Origin: Bathynomus jamesi | Lineage: Eukaryota; Arthropoda; Malacostraca; Isopoda; Cirolanidae | Direction of reading: 5' to 3' | DNA: 64,000 nt | NCBI GenBank assembly: GCA_023014485.1 | Contig: JAJOZX010012289.1 | Span: forward strand, 1 to 64,000 | In this document: piece by piece, positions 1 through 8,981 of the stretch | How the letters are laid out: each line of letters opens with the position of its first letter | Numbering within the stretch: position 1 is the first letter of the stretch | The notes under the pieces: generated by a model | Told to the model about the DNA's origin: nothing | What the model saw: the letters and a program-made list of their open reading frames with translations, nothing else | Database searches by the model: none | Position numbers and translations under genes: made by a program

Positions 1-725
1 TTATAGTAACTGTTTAATTGTAATTAACTGTATACTTTAATATAACGTAATGTACTTTAATAAAACTGTAATTAATAATACCTTGTAATGTACTAAATGA
101 CGTAGTCAATGTACTTTAATGAAATTGTAGTTAACGATAATAAATGAATTGGTAATTATAATCATAGTTACAGTAGACCAAAATTACAATGTACTCAATG
201 TCCGACCCGACATTATGTCGCCATAAGGAATGTAGAATCGGCGATACTGTTGTTATTTTTTTTATTATTATTTTTCCGTTGGCATAAATTTTGATGTGCT
301 TTCTACTTTGCCAAATAATTGATGACCTGTTGTTTTTAATATCTAATCATTTTTAGATTTAGCTTAATAATGAATCTGAGTAACTTTTGCCATGTCATGT
401 TTTGTATACATTCTTTCTTCGTTATAAAAGATGAAGTCATGTCTTGCCTAAGCATTTAATTGTAAATCTTAAACCTTTAATTTTTACTCATATGCATATT
501 TTAGTGTAAAGATGCATAGTTCAATTTTCCACTTTTAGTTAACTTGGCAGATCATGATAAATCAGATCTGAAAATACGCAATTAAGATAAAAATATGGCT
601 TCATCTTCAAATATCTTGTTATTCGTTTAAACTTACCACAGCTAAAAGATTACTTTATTTTCAAATATTGTGCAAAAATAATGCAGCCTCTTCAACATTT
701 AATAATGATGATGTTAAGTAGAATC

Positions 726-740
726 GGGGTATATAAACCC
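726..740 (+). promoter_or_regulatory. TATA-like element, unit 1
   Basis: GGGGTATATAAACCC, with the 3' arm one C shorter than in most units. Confidence 0.4.
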
Positions 741-1323
741 ACAAATTTCTTCCATGTTTGTTCTGATTCCAACTACGAGGCTGAGCATTACCTGAACAGT
801 TTAGGAGTAAAACACAGTAAGAAAAAGTCTTTATCTTCTCCTTCGAGCCGTGCTCTCTCAGAGAAAACTTAGTCATTAGAATCTCCCAATAAGTTACAAG
901 AAGAATCGGGAGAAACCCCAAAGAATTTAATAAGCCTCTCAGAATCCTCCGAGCCACTAAAGAAGAACTCGGAGAGTAGTATAGAAGAAACTACTGCAAG
1001 AACAGATCCGTTGCTGCCTCCTAACCAGAACCCCCGTCGACTCCGAACCACCCAGGGCCATAGACGGAGGTGGTTAACATGTGGCGACCCTTTACAGGAT
1101 AAGAAAAAGATTTTTAGAAGAAGATTTTTAAAGAAGATTTTAACAAGAAGATTTTAACAAGAAGATTTTAAGAAGAGGCCACTCTTTGGCCAAGCTAGAA
1201 ATTACCCTGCATCAGGATAAACACATAGAAGAAGAGGATCTTAACAACTGGCGACCCTTTAAAAGGATCTTCACGACTCCAGGATTCTTCCAGTCTTCCA
1301 GACCTGGAACCAGAACCAACACC

Positions 1324-1480
1324 CAGTTGACCGCGTGTCACGACTTCTAGTTCGTCAATCCACCCAGTTGACCGGCGTGTCACGACTTCTAGTTCGCACA
1401 TCCACCCTTGGACCGGCGTGTCACGACTTCTAGTTCGTCACATCCACCTTGAACCGGTGCGTCACGACTCCAAGTTCTCC
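1324..1480 (+). repeat. 41-43 bp tandem repeat, unit 1 (about 4 copies)
   Basis: It has the four-copy layout of unit 2 with several one-base deletions (GACCGCGTG, TCGTCAATCC, TCGCACATCC). Confidence 0.9.
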
Positions 1481-1943
1481 ACGCCTAGTTTTTATCCAAG
1501 AACAAGTGGCCAGCAAGACACGTCTTCAGGACACGTCTCTAAGGATTTCGCCGTAGGAATCTCGTTAAGTACAAAATTTTTTTTTTTTTAAAATAATTTC
1601 TAAACATTTGAAAAGTCATTATTATTAACAGTTAATATTTAATATTGAGCCAGAATTAACACAAAACACAGTGAACACTTCAGACACCAGTGATACATTT
1701 TTGTTTATTGAAAAATATTGTCACAGAATTATTTTCACAGTTATTTTCAGTTATTTTACTATTCTAGTTATTATAGTATAATTTATTTTATGTATCAAAC
1801 ATAATAGTATCGTACCTTCGTGTACATTCGAGTGAAATGTTACATTTTATATTTTTGTTTGCAAATTTTTTTCAAATTATTGAATTGAATGACTTGCAAA
1901 TAAGAAAGAGAGTTTATAGAGTTAGAGTTATTTTGAAGCATTT

Positions 1944-2696
1944 CAAGTTAGTTTCAAGAATACTTGATAGAGTTCAAGTTAGTTTCAAGAATACTTGATA
2001 GAGTTCAAGTTAGTTTCAAGAATACTGATAGAGTTCAAGTTAGTTTCAGAATACTTGATAAGAGTTCAAGTTAGTTTCAGAATACTTGATAAGAGTTCAA
2101 GTTAGTTTCAGAATACTGATAGAGTTCAAGTTAGTTTCAGAATACTTGATAAGAGTTCAAGTTAGTTTCAGAATACTTGATAAGAGTTCAAGTTAGTTTC
2201 AGAATACTTGATAAGAGTTCAAGTTAGTTTCAGAATACTTGATAAGAGTTCAAGTTAGTTTCAGAATACTTGATAAGAGTTCAAGTTAGTTTCAGAATAC
2301 TTGATAAGAGTTCAAGTTAGTTTCAGAATACTTGATAAGAGTTCAAGTTAGTTTCAGAATACTGATAAGAGTTCAAGTTAGTTTCAGAATACTTGATAAG
2401 AGTTCAAGTTAGTTTCAGAATACTTGATAAGAGTTCAAGTTAGTTTCAGAATACTTGATAAGAGTTCAAGTTAGTTTCAGAATACTTGATAAGAGTTCAA
2501 GTTAGTTTCAGAATACTTGATAGAGTTCAAGTTAGTTTCAGAATACTTGATAAGAGTTCAAGTTAGTTTCAGAATACTTGATAAGAGTTCAAGTTAGTTT
2601 CAGAATACTTGATAAGAGTTCAAGTTAGTTTCAGAATACTTGATAAGAGTTCAAGTTAGTTTCAAGATACTTGACAAGTGTTCAAGTAAGTTTCAG
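1944..2696 (+). repeat. 31-bp minisatellite, unit 1 (about 24 copies)
   Basis: Monomers contain CAAGTTAGTTTCAG followed by AATACTTGATAAGAGTT. The first three read TTTCAAG...GATAGAG, the rest mostly TTTCAG...GATAAGAG. Several copies here lose a T or an A. The array closes with the altered monomer CTTGACAAGTGTTCAAG. Confidence 0.97.
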
Positions 2697-2854
2697 TTTT
2701 CAAGTTTCAAGTTTCAGTCAATTTTCAAGTTTCAGTCAATTTCAAGTTTCAGTCAATTTTCAAGTTTCAGTCAATTTTCAAGTTTCAGTCAATTTTCAAG
2801 TTTCAGTCAATTTTCAAGTTTCAGTCAATTTCAAGTTTCAAGTCTCAGTCAATT
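2697..2854 (+). repeat. 18-bp minisatellite, unit 1 (about 7 copies)
   Basis: Monomer CAAGTTTCAGTCAATTTT, with two copies one base short. It ends in a variant TCAAGTCTCAGTCAATTTT. Confidence 0.95.
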
Positions 2855-3435
2855 TTATTCCAAGTCAGAGTTTAAGTCCCAAGTTAGTTTTCAATGCAGT
2901 CAATTGAATTCAACTTTTTTTTGTTGTTTAAAAGAATTTAATTCAACCTTTTTTTTGTTGTAAAAGAGAATTAAATTCAACCTGAATTGACCAGTTTGTG
3001 TCTTTAGGTTAAGTGGGTTTTTTTATATTACAGTAAAGGTTTAGTTAATTATAGTTTATAATTGATTTCTATTTTCAATTCTTATATTTTTTATTTTTTT
3101 TTTTTCGATTAATAATGAGTAATTGTCGTAGTCCAATCTAATTAATTGTGTCAAAATTCAATTTTTAATACCGCTAGAGTTACTTTCATTACTCGTAAGG
3201 TCTTCTAAGTACGTCTTTTTTATTACCTTAATATACGTGTAACTGATTTAATTACGTAAAATCGATAATTCTAATTGAATTCTATTACTTTTGACACATA
3301 TTCGAATTCATTTTCTTTCCGTACCTCAAGTCGCTTTCACATTAAACTCATATGCATACACCATCATTAATACGACCTGTAATTTAGAATTTTATAATAA
3401 TTGACCTTGAGCTTAAAGGATTTTATAATAATAAC

Positions 3436-3470
<35 letters not shown>

Positions 3471-4560
3471 CAATAATAATTGACTTAAACTTAAAAGATT
3501 TTATAACCCTAAACCCATCTTAAATTATTATACATTATTTTAAACTTTGTTAATTCAAAAACCTTCCAAATCCCTACTCATACACACGCATGTATGCACA
3601 CTATATATACTATATATATACAAACCTCATGCTAAAATCATTGGATATCACAATAAACTTTATTTAATTACGCGTAAGTGCTAACTATGTAATTTAATCT
3701 TTATCATTTTTGCTTTCTAATATATCTTGCTCATGCATTTATTCAGTTAATTTAACAATCTTCTCAGCTAATCTGTCCTTCGAAATTATAAGATACACAC
3801 TTTGTACCTAGTACACAAAAATACACACTAGACCACAGGTCTATACATCATCCATTACGTAATTCTATTTTACCTACAATAGTCAATAAAAGTAGTTTAT
3901 GAATTGTGTTATCATCGTAACCTTGAAAAATCCATGAACTTTAAAATTTACGTTTTTCCCTTTTATCTACTCTATTCATTATGTACGTAATTTTTCCCAC
4001 GGAAAAATAAAATTTTGTAAAAAAATTTAACAATATCATTGTTTGTCTAACTTAATTGTTTGTCTAAATTAACGTATTAATCCTTTTATTCTGTTTGTAT
4101 AAAAGTAAAGTTTTAATCTTTGAATTTTTATATTTTATAATAGCCCTCAAAGCGAGTGTCATGTTAAAAATTTATTACTCTGCATTGAACTCAACCACGC
4201 GAAATCGTTCTGTATAAAATTTGTATAAAAAGCAAAATTCGTCATCTAACTTGGAGTAGTCAGGATGTTATTTTCTCATTTGTATTGTAGTAATTGTACC
4301 CTATTCTATTATTGTATACATACCATTTTGGAAGGGGAATACTGTAAAAATTGAACAATGAACAATTCCTATACCATCATTATATGGATTCATTGTCTTC
4401 ATGCAGTACTTATGTTCGTATAGTTTTATGTTTGAATGTTCATTTTTACATAAGAAACCAAAATCGCCTAAGCGAGTTTTGGATAGAATTTCGATTTGTA
4501 CTTCTTTATTCATTACTGTATTTCCCTAATTCATCTTTTCTAATAATGACTTATACACTA

Positions 4561-4754
4561 TGACGTCATAAAATAACTTTATTCTCTTTACGTTTCCCAT
4601 ACTTTGTACACTGAATCACGTTCTTAGTTTTGGACATCTTCCGTATTCAATGTATGGTAAATTCTTTAGTAATAATGATGTGGTGTTATGTAGTAGAAAT
4701 ATTAGTATTCAACCATATTCCTCCATACGTACAAATTCAATAACTATGACGTCA
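4561..4754. promoter_or_regulatory. CRE-like TGACGTCA pair, unit 1
   Basis: Palindromic octamers at 4561 and 4747, both preceded by CTA. The exact octamer is the consensus for CREB/ATF-type bZIP factors; use in vivo is unknown. Confidence 0.35.
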
Positions 4755-5299
4755 CATTTTCCTGTCATTAATTTCCCTTCATCATATCTCTAGTATTCAA
4801 TGTATGAAAATTTATATATCATCATAATAAAAACTGTACACCCTATAGAAGTCATTATTTATGTTATGTAGTATAAATATAACTATTATTCGACCATATC
4901 CCCGCCCCCATACGTCCATATTTTAGCTTGACCATTATCGTATGTAAATTTTATTAAATATTCATCTTTACTCGTGTCAACCTATGAAACGCCAAACTTC
5001 AGCATTCGTTCGAAAACGCAAAAATACGTTCTCGTATTATTTTTTCATTTTTATTTTTAATTATATGACCTCCCGAGATGAACTCGAAAAATGCTGAGGT
5101 TAGAGTGATCACATTCCGCTCATCACAGCAGAATTGAACGCTTCAAAGATAAAAAAGTCTCCTTTCCCTCTGATTCGAATTTATAACATTATCATGCGTT
5201 ATGTTATATTATGTGTGTTATGTGCCCATGTACTTTGTATTATATTTCTAACATCTTAATTGTCTATTAATATGAAACACTGTAAAAAACAAAACAAAG

Positions 5300-6035
5300 T
5301 TATAGTAACTGTTTAATTGTAATTAACTGTAATACTTTAATATAACGTAATGTACTTTAATAAAACTGTAATTAATAATACCTTGTAATGTACTAAATGA
5401 CGTAGTCAATGTACTTTAATGAAATTGTAGTTAACGATAATAAATGAATTGGTAATTATAATCATAGTTACAGTAGACCAAAATTACAATGTACTCAATG
5501 TCCGACCCGACATTATGTCGCCATAAGGAATGTAGAATCGGCGATACTGTTGTTATTTTTTTTATTATTATTTTTCCGTTGGCATAAATTTTGATGTGCT
5601 TTCTACTTTGCCAAATAATTGATGACCTGTTGTTTTTTAAAATCTCATAATCATTTTTTAGATTTAGCTTAATAATGAATCCTGAGTAACTTTTGCCATG
5701 TCATGTTTTGTATACATTCTTTCTTCGTTATAAAAGATGAAGTCATGTCTTGCCTAAGCATTTAATTGTAAATCTTAAACCTTTAATTTTTACTCATATG
5801 CATATTTTAGTGTAAAGATGCATAGTTCAATTTCCACTTTTAGTTAACTTGGCAGATCATGATAACATCAGATCTGAAAATACGCAATTTAAGATAAAAA
5901 TATGGCTTCATCTTCAAATATCTTGTTTATTCGTTTAAACCTTACCACAGCTAAAAGATTTACTTTATTTTCAAATATTGTGCAAAAATAATGCAGCCTC
6001 TTCAACATTTAATAATGATGATGTTAAGTAGAATC
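5300..6035. other. AT-rich 5' segment of the unit (reference copy)
   Basis: No gene seen. It contains several spaced copies of TGTACTTTAAT/TAATGTACT-like words at 5345-5420, a perfect 13-bp palindrome CGACATTATGTCG at 5508-5520, a T/A run near 5550-5573, and the IR-like stretch CAGATCATGATAACATCAGATCTG near 5853. It lies directly upstream of the TATA element, so any promoter-proximal control sites would be expected here. I recognise none with confidence. Confidence 0.7.
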
Positions 6036-6051
6036 GGGGTATATAAACCCC
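6036..6051 (+). promoter_or_regulatory. TATA-like element in a short hairpin, unit 2
   Basis: GGGGTATATAAACCCC: a strong TATA match (TATATAAA) flanked by complementary GGGG and CCCC arms. It sits at the start of the GC-richer block and could direct Pol II initiation about 30 bp downstream, near 6070. No clear initiator could be fixed there. Function is inferred from the motif and its position only. Confidence 0.45.
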
Positions 6052-6385
6052 ACAAATTTCTTCCATGTTTGTTCTGATTCCAACTACGAGGCTGAGCATT
6101 ACCTGTAACAGTTTAGGAGTAAAACACAGTAAGAAAAAGTCTTTATCTTCTCCTTCGAGCCGTGCTCTCTTCAGAAAACTTAGTCATTAGAATCTCCCAA
6201 TAAGTTACAAGAAGAATCGGGGAGAAACCCCAAAGAATTTAATAAGCCTCTCAGAATCCTCCGAGCCACTAAAGAAGAACTCGGAGAGTAGTATAGAAGA
6301 AACTACTGCAAGTAACAGATCCGTTGCTGCCTCCTAACCAGAACCCCCGTCGACTCCGAACCACCCCAGGGCCATAGACGGAGGG

Positions 6386-6415
6386 GTTAACATTGTGGCG
6401 ACCCTTTACCAGGAT
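6386..6415 (+). other. LTR-end / primer-binding-site-like motif 1 (reference copy)
   Basis: GTTAACATTG is followed by TGGCGACCCTTTACCAGGAT. A TTAACA-type end, a few spacer bases and a TGG-initial motif complementary to a tRNA 3' CCA end is the usual layout at the 3' edge of a 5' LTR. The first eight bases, TGGCGACC, fit a tRNA acceptor beginning GACC (a tRNA-Arg type, from general knowledge); the following bases do not clearly continue that match. The TGGCGACC site lies at 1082, 6396, 11756, 17298, 22620, 27973, 33389, 38410, 43801, 49132, 54469 and 59940. Confidence 0.4.
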
Positions 6416-6493
6416 AAGAAAAAGATTTTTAGAAGAAGATTTTTAAAAGAAGATTTTAACAAGAAGATTTTAACAAGAAGATTTTAAGAAGAG
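6416..6493 (+). repeat. Purine-rich AAGAAGATTTT tract, about five imperfect copies (reference copy)
   Basis: Irregular copies of a 14-17 bp word built on AGAAGATTTT(TA)A(AC) lie between the two TGGCGACCC motifs. It occurs in every unit with small length changes: a missing GA in unit 9 near 43853 and one missing A in unit 5 near 22688. If transcribed, it would be GAA-rich, resembling exonic splicing enhancers; that is inference only. Confidence 0.75.
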
Positions 6494-6554
6494 GCCACTC
6501 TTTGGCCAAGCTAGAAATTACCCTGCATCAGGATAAACACATAGAAGAGAGGAT

Positions 6555-6584
6555 CTTAACAACTGGCGACCCTTTAACCAGGAT
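6555..6584 (+). other. LTR-end / primer-binding-site-like motif 2 (reference copy)
   Basis: CTTAACAAC is followed by TGGCGACCCTTTAACCAGGAT, a near-duplicate of motif 1, 168 bp downstream. Both copies are also preceded by a related CATAGA...GAGG stretch, so the duplicated segment is about 45-50 bp. Equivalent sites lie at 1249, 6564, 11935, 17467, 22786, 28142, 33556, 38579, 43969, 49301, 54638 and 60109. Confidence 0.45.
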
Positions 6585-6640
6585 CTTCACGACTCCAGGA
6601 TTCTTCCAGTCTTCCAGACCCTGGAACCAGAACCAACACC

Positions 6641-6801
6641 CAGTTGACCGGCGTGTCACGACTTCTAGTTCGTCACATCCACCCAGTTGACCGGCGTGTC
6701 ACGACTTCTAGTTCGTCACATCCACCCTTGGACCGGCGTGTCACGACTTCTAGTTCGTCACATCCACCCTTGAACCGGTGCGTCACGACTCCAAGTTCTC
6801 C
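6641..6801 (+). repeat. 41-43 bp tandem repeat, unit 2 (about 4 copies)
   Basis: Copies start with GACCGGCGTGTCACGAC, continue TTCTAGTTCGTCACATCCACC, and are spaced 43, 42 and 41 bp apart. The fourth copy is divergent (GAACCGGTGCGTCACGAC, then TCCAAGTTCTCC). Because the spacings are not multiples of three, the peptide repeat seen on translation is read in shifting frames, which argues against a coding role. Confidence 0.94.
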
Positions 6802-6890
6802 ACGCCTAGTTTTTATCCAAGAACAAGTGGCCAGCAAGACACGTCTTCAGGACACGTCTCTAAGGATTTCGCCGTAGGAATCTCGTTAAG

Positions 6891-7265
6891 TACAAAATTT
6901 TTAAAATAATTTCTAAACATTTGAAAAGTCATTATTATTAACAGTTAATATTTAATATTGAGCCAGAATTAACACAAAACACAGTGAACACTTCAGACAC
7001 CAGTGATACATTTTTGTTTTATTGAAAACAATATTGTCACAGAATTATTTTCACAGTTATTTTCAGTTATTTTTACTATTCTAGTTAGTATAGTATAATT
7101 TTATTTTATGTATCAAACATAATAGTATCGTACCTTCGTGTACATTCGAGTGAAATGTTGTTTACATTTTATATTTTTGTTTGCAAATTTTTTTCAAATT
7201 ATTGAATTGAATTGACTTGCAAATTAAGAAAGAGAGTTATAGAGTTAGAGAGTTACTTGAAGCAT
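6891..7265. other. AT-rich linker between GC-richer block and 31-bp array (reference copy)
   Basis: No gene seen. It contains repeated TTTTCACAGTT/TTTTCAGTT words near 7050-7070 and ends in AGAGAGTTATAGAGTTAGAGAG, a short purine-rich lead-in to the minisatellite. Positions 6891-6905 and 7085 carry the variants that best separate unit subtypes. Confidence 0.7.
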
Positions 7266-8050
7266 TTAGTTAGTTCAAGAATACTTGATAGAGTTCAAGT
7301 TAGTTTCAAGAATACTTGATAGAGTTCAAGTTAGTTTCAAGAATACTTGATAGAGTTCAAGTTAGTTTCAAGAATACTTGATAGAGTTCAAGTTAGTTTC
7401 AGAATACTTGATAGAGTTCAAGTTAGTTTCAGAATACTTGAAGAGTTCAAGTTAGTTTCAGAATACTTGATAAGAGTTCAAGTTAGTTTCAGAATACTTG
7501 ATAAGAGTTCAAGTTAGTTTCAGAATACTTGATAAGAGTTCAAGTTAGTTTCAGAATACTTGATAAGAGTTCAAGTTAGTTTCAGAATACTTGATAAGAG
7601 TTCAAGTTAGTTTCAGAATACTTGATAAGAGTTCAAGTTAGTTTCAGAATACTTGATAAGAGTTCAAGTTAGTTTCAGAATACTTGATAAGAGTTCAAGT
7701 TAGTTTCAGAATACTTGATAAGAGTTCAAGTTAGTTTCAGAATACTTGATAAGAGTTCAAGTTAGTTTCAGAATACTTGATAAGAGTTCAAGTTAGTTTC
7801 AGAATACTTGATAAGAGTTCAAGTTAGTTTCAGAATACTTGATAAGAGTTCAAGTTAGTTTCAGAATACTTGATAAGAGTTCAAGTTAGTTTCAGAATAC
7901 TTGATAAGAGTTCAAGTTAGTTTCAGAATACTTGATAAGAGTTCAAGTTAGTTTCAGAATACTTGATAAGAGTTCAAGTTAGTTTCAGAATACTTGATAA
8001 GAGTTCAAGTTAGTTTCAAGATACTTGACAAGTGTTCAAGTAAGTTTCAG
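7266..8050 (+). repeat. 31-bp minisatellite, unit 2 (about 25 copies)
   Basis: The first monomer is degenerate (TTAGTTAGTTCAAG). About four early copies are of the TTTCAAG/GATAGAG type and the rest, after a short transition, of the TTTCAG/GATAAGAG type. Across each monomer boundary, ACTTGA pairs with TCAAGT over a 6-7 base spacer, so each period could form a small stem-loop. Confidence 0.97.
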
Positions 8051-8213
8051 TTTTCAAGTTTCAAGTTTCAGTCAATTTTCAAGTTTCAGTCAATTTTCAA
8101 GTTTCAGTCAATTTTCAAGTTTCAGTCAATTTTCAAGTTTCAGTCAATTTTCAAGTTTCAGTCAATTTTCAAGTTTCAGTCAATTTTCAAGTTTCAAGTC
8201 TCAGTCAATTTTA
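8051..8213 (+). repeat. 18-bp minisatellite, unit 2 (7 copies)
   Basis: Seven regular CAAGTTTCAGTCAATTTT monomers plus edge variants. The monomer shares CAAGTT and TTTCAG with the neighbouring 31-bp repeat and may derive from it. Because 18 is a multiple of three and no forward frame contains a stop, long low-complexity reading frames appear in all three (peptides such as SSFSQF, FQVSVN, FKFQSI). I treat these as artefacts of the repeat, not proteins. Confidence 0.96.
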
Positions 8214-8249
8214 TTCCAAGTCAGAGTTTAAGTCCCAAGTTAGTTTTCA

Positions 8250-8345
8250 ATGCAGTCAATTGAATTCAACTTTTTTTTTGTTGTTTAAAAGAATTTAATT
8301 CAACCTTTTTTTTTGTTGTAAAAGAGAATTAAATTCAACCTGAAT
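8250..8345 (+). repeat. T-rich imperfect repeat following the minisatellites (reference copy)
   Basis: Two TTCAAC(C)-T8/9-GTTGT(TT)AAAAGA copies about 44 bp apart, followed by a third partial copy (AATTAAATTCAACC). It is present in every unit, with T-run length differences (for example TTGTTGTTG in unit 11 near 56465). Confidence 0.8.
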
Positions 8346-8784
8346 TGACCAGTTTGTGTCTTTAGGTTAAGTGGGTTTTTTTTATATTACAGTAAAGGTT
8401 TAGTTAATTATAGTTTATAATTGATTTCTATTTTCAATTCTTATATTTTTTTATTTTTTTTTTTTCGATTAATAATGAGTAATTGTCGTAGTCCAATCTA
8501 ATTAATTGTGTCAAAATTCAATTTTTAATACCGCTAGAGTTACTTTCATTACTCGTAAGGTCTTCTAAGTACGTCTTTTTTATTACCTTAATATACGTGT
8601 AACTGATTTAATTACGTAAAATCGATAATTCTAATTGAATTCTATTACTTTTGACACATATTCGAATTCATTTTCTTTCCGTACCTCAAGTCGCTTTCAC
8701 ATTAAACTCATATGCATACACCATCATTAATACGACCTGTAATTTAGAATTTTATAATAATTGACCTTGAGCTTAAAGGATTTT

Positions 8785-8795
8785 ATAATAATAAC

Positions 8796-8830
<35 letters not shown>

Positions 8831-8840
8831 CAATAATAAT
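8785..8840. repeat. TAA microsatellite (reference copy)
   Basis: (AAT)n with CAA interruptions at both ends. Equivalent tracts occur in every unit; repeat number differs slightly, and the tract is interrupted in unit 8 (near 40865) and unit 12 (near 62310). Confidence 0.93.
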
Positions 8841-8959
8841 TGACTTAAACTTAAAAGATTTTATAACCCTAAACCCATCTTAAATTATTATACATTATTT
8901 TAAACTTTGTTAATTCAAAAACCTTCCAAATCCCTACTCATACACACGCATGTATGCAC

Positions 8960-8981
8960 ACTATATATACTATATATATAC
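8960..8981. repeat. TA microsatellite (reference copy)
   Basis: CTATATATAC then TATATATATAC. The internal C is absent in unit 5 and repeat number is reduced in units 4, 6 and 7. Confidence 0.9.

Larger units (their letters stand above)
1..5299 (+). repeat. Macrosatellite unit 1 (5299 bp)
   Basis: Left-most copy. Its first 1.9 kb carries many one- or two-base deletions not seen in other units, for example in the TATA hairpin, in both TGGCGACC motifs and in the 42-bp repeats. It also has a long T run near 1578-1589. The right-hand two thirds matches the other units closely. This pattern suggests a lower-quality consensus near a contig end rather than biological decay. Confidence 0.97.
6036..6890 (+). 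other. GC-richer block, possible transcribed or LTR-derived segment (reference copy)
   Basis: About 0.85 kb, noticeably richer in G and C than the rest of the unit. In order it holds a TATA box in a GGGGT/ACCCC hairpin, a second GGGG-AGAAA-CCCC hairpin near 6219, and a first TGGCGACCC motif (6396). A purine-rich GAAGATTTT tract, a second TGGCGACCC motif (6564), the 41-43 bp tandem repeat and a direct repeat of GACACGTCT near 6838-6860 follow. No open frame is consistently maintained: indels between units shift every candidate. A non-coding transcript start region or the LTR/leader of a retroelement derivative are the two readings I consider; neither is proven. Confidence 0.45.

Noticed and set aside
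661..1401. Minus-strand frames at 661-957, 869-1051 and 1195-1401
   Set aside because: They are open at this length only in unit 1, where private deletions change the frame; they have no counterpart in the other units.
2640..2963. Long low-complexity reading frames over the 31/18-bp arrays, repeated in each unit (for example 7994-8263, 45376-45678)
   Set aside because: They exist because the 18-bp period is a multiple of three with no stop in any forward frame. The frame used differs between units, and none has a start context or family match.
3480..3520. CCCTAAACCC-like telomeric word (ATAACCCTAAACCCATC near 3503)
   Set aside because: A single partial copy per unit, not a tandem telomere repeat.
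6360..6420. CTCF-type insulator site in the CCACCCCAGGGCCA / GTGGCG stretch
   Set aside because: The match to the known consensus is too poor to support without a motif score.
6502..6877. Reading frames through the GC-richer block, starting near the AAGCTAGAAATT word and over the 42-bp repeat
   Set aside because: One-base indels between units repeatedly change the frame, and the repeat spacing is not a multiple of three, so no protein is maintained.
7266..8050. CRISPR array
   Set aside because: The 31-bp copies are contiguous, without unique spacers, and lie in a eukaryotic AT-rich context.
7266..8213. Splice-site arrays (CAAGTTAGT donor-like and TTTCAG acceptor-like words in every monomer; GTAAGT at the junction)
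   Set aside because: The GTAAGT word is lost in units 3, 10 and 11, and such short words are expected by chance in T/A-rich repeats. There is no evidence of use.
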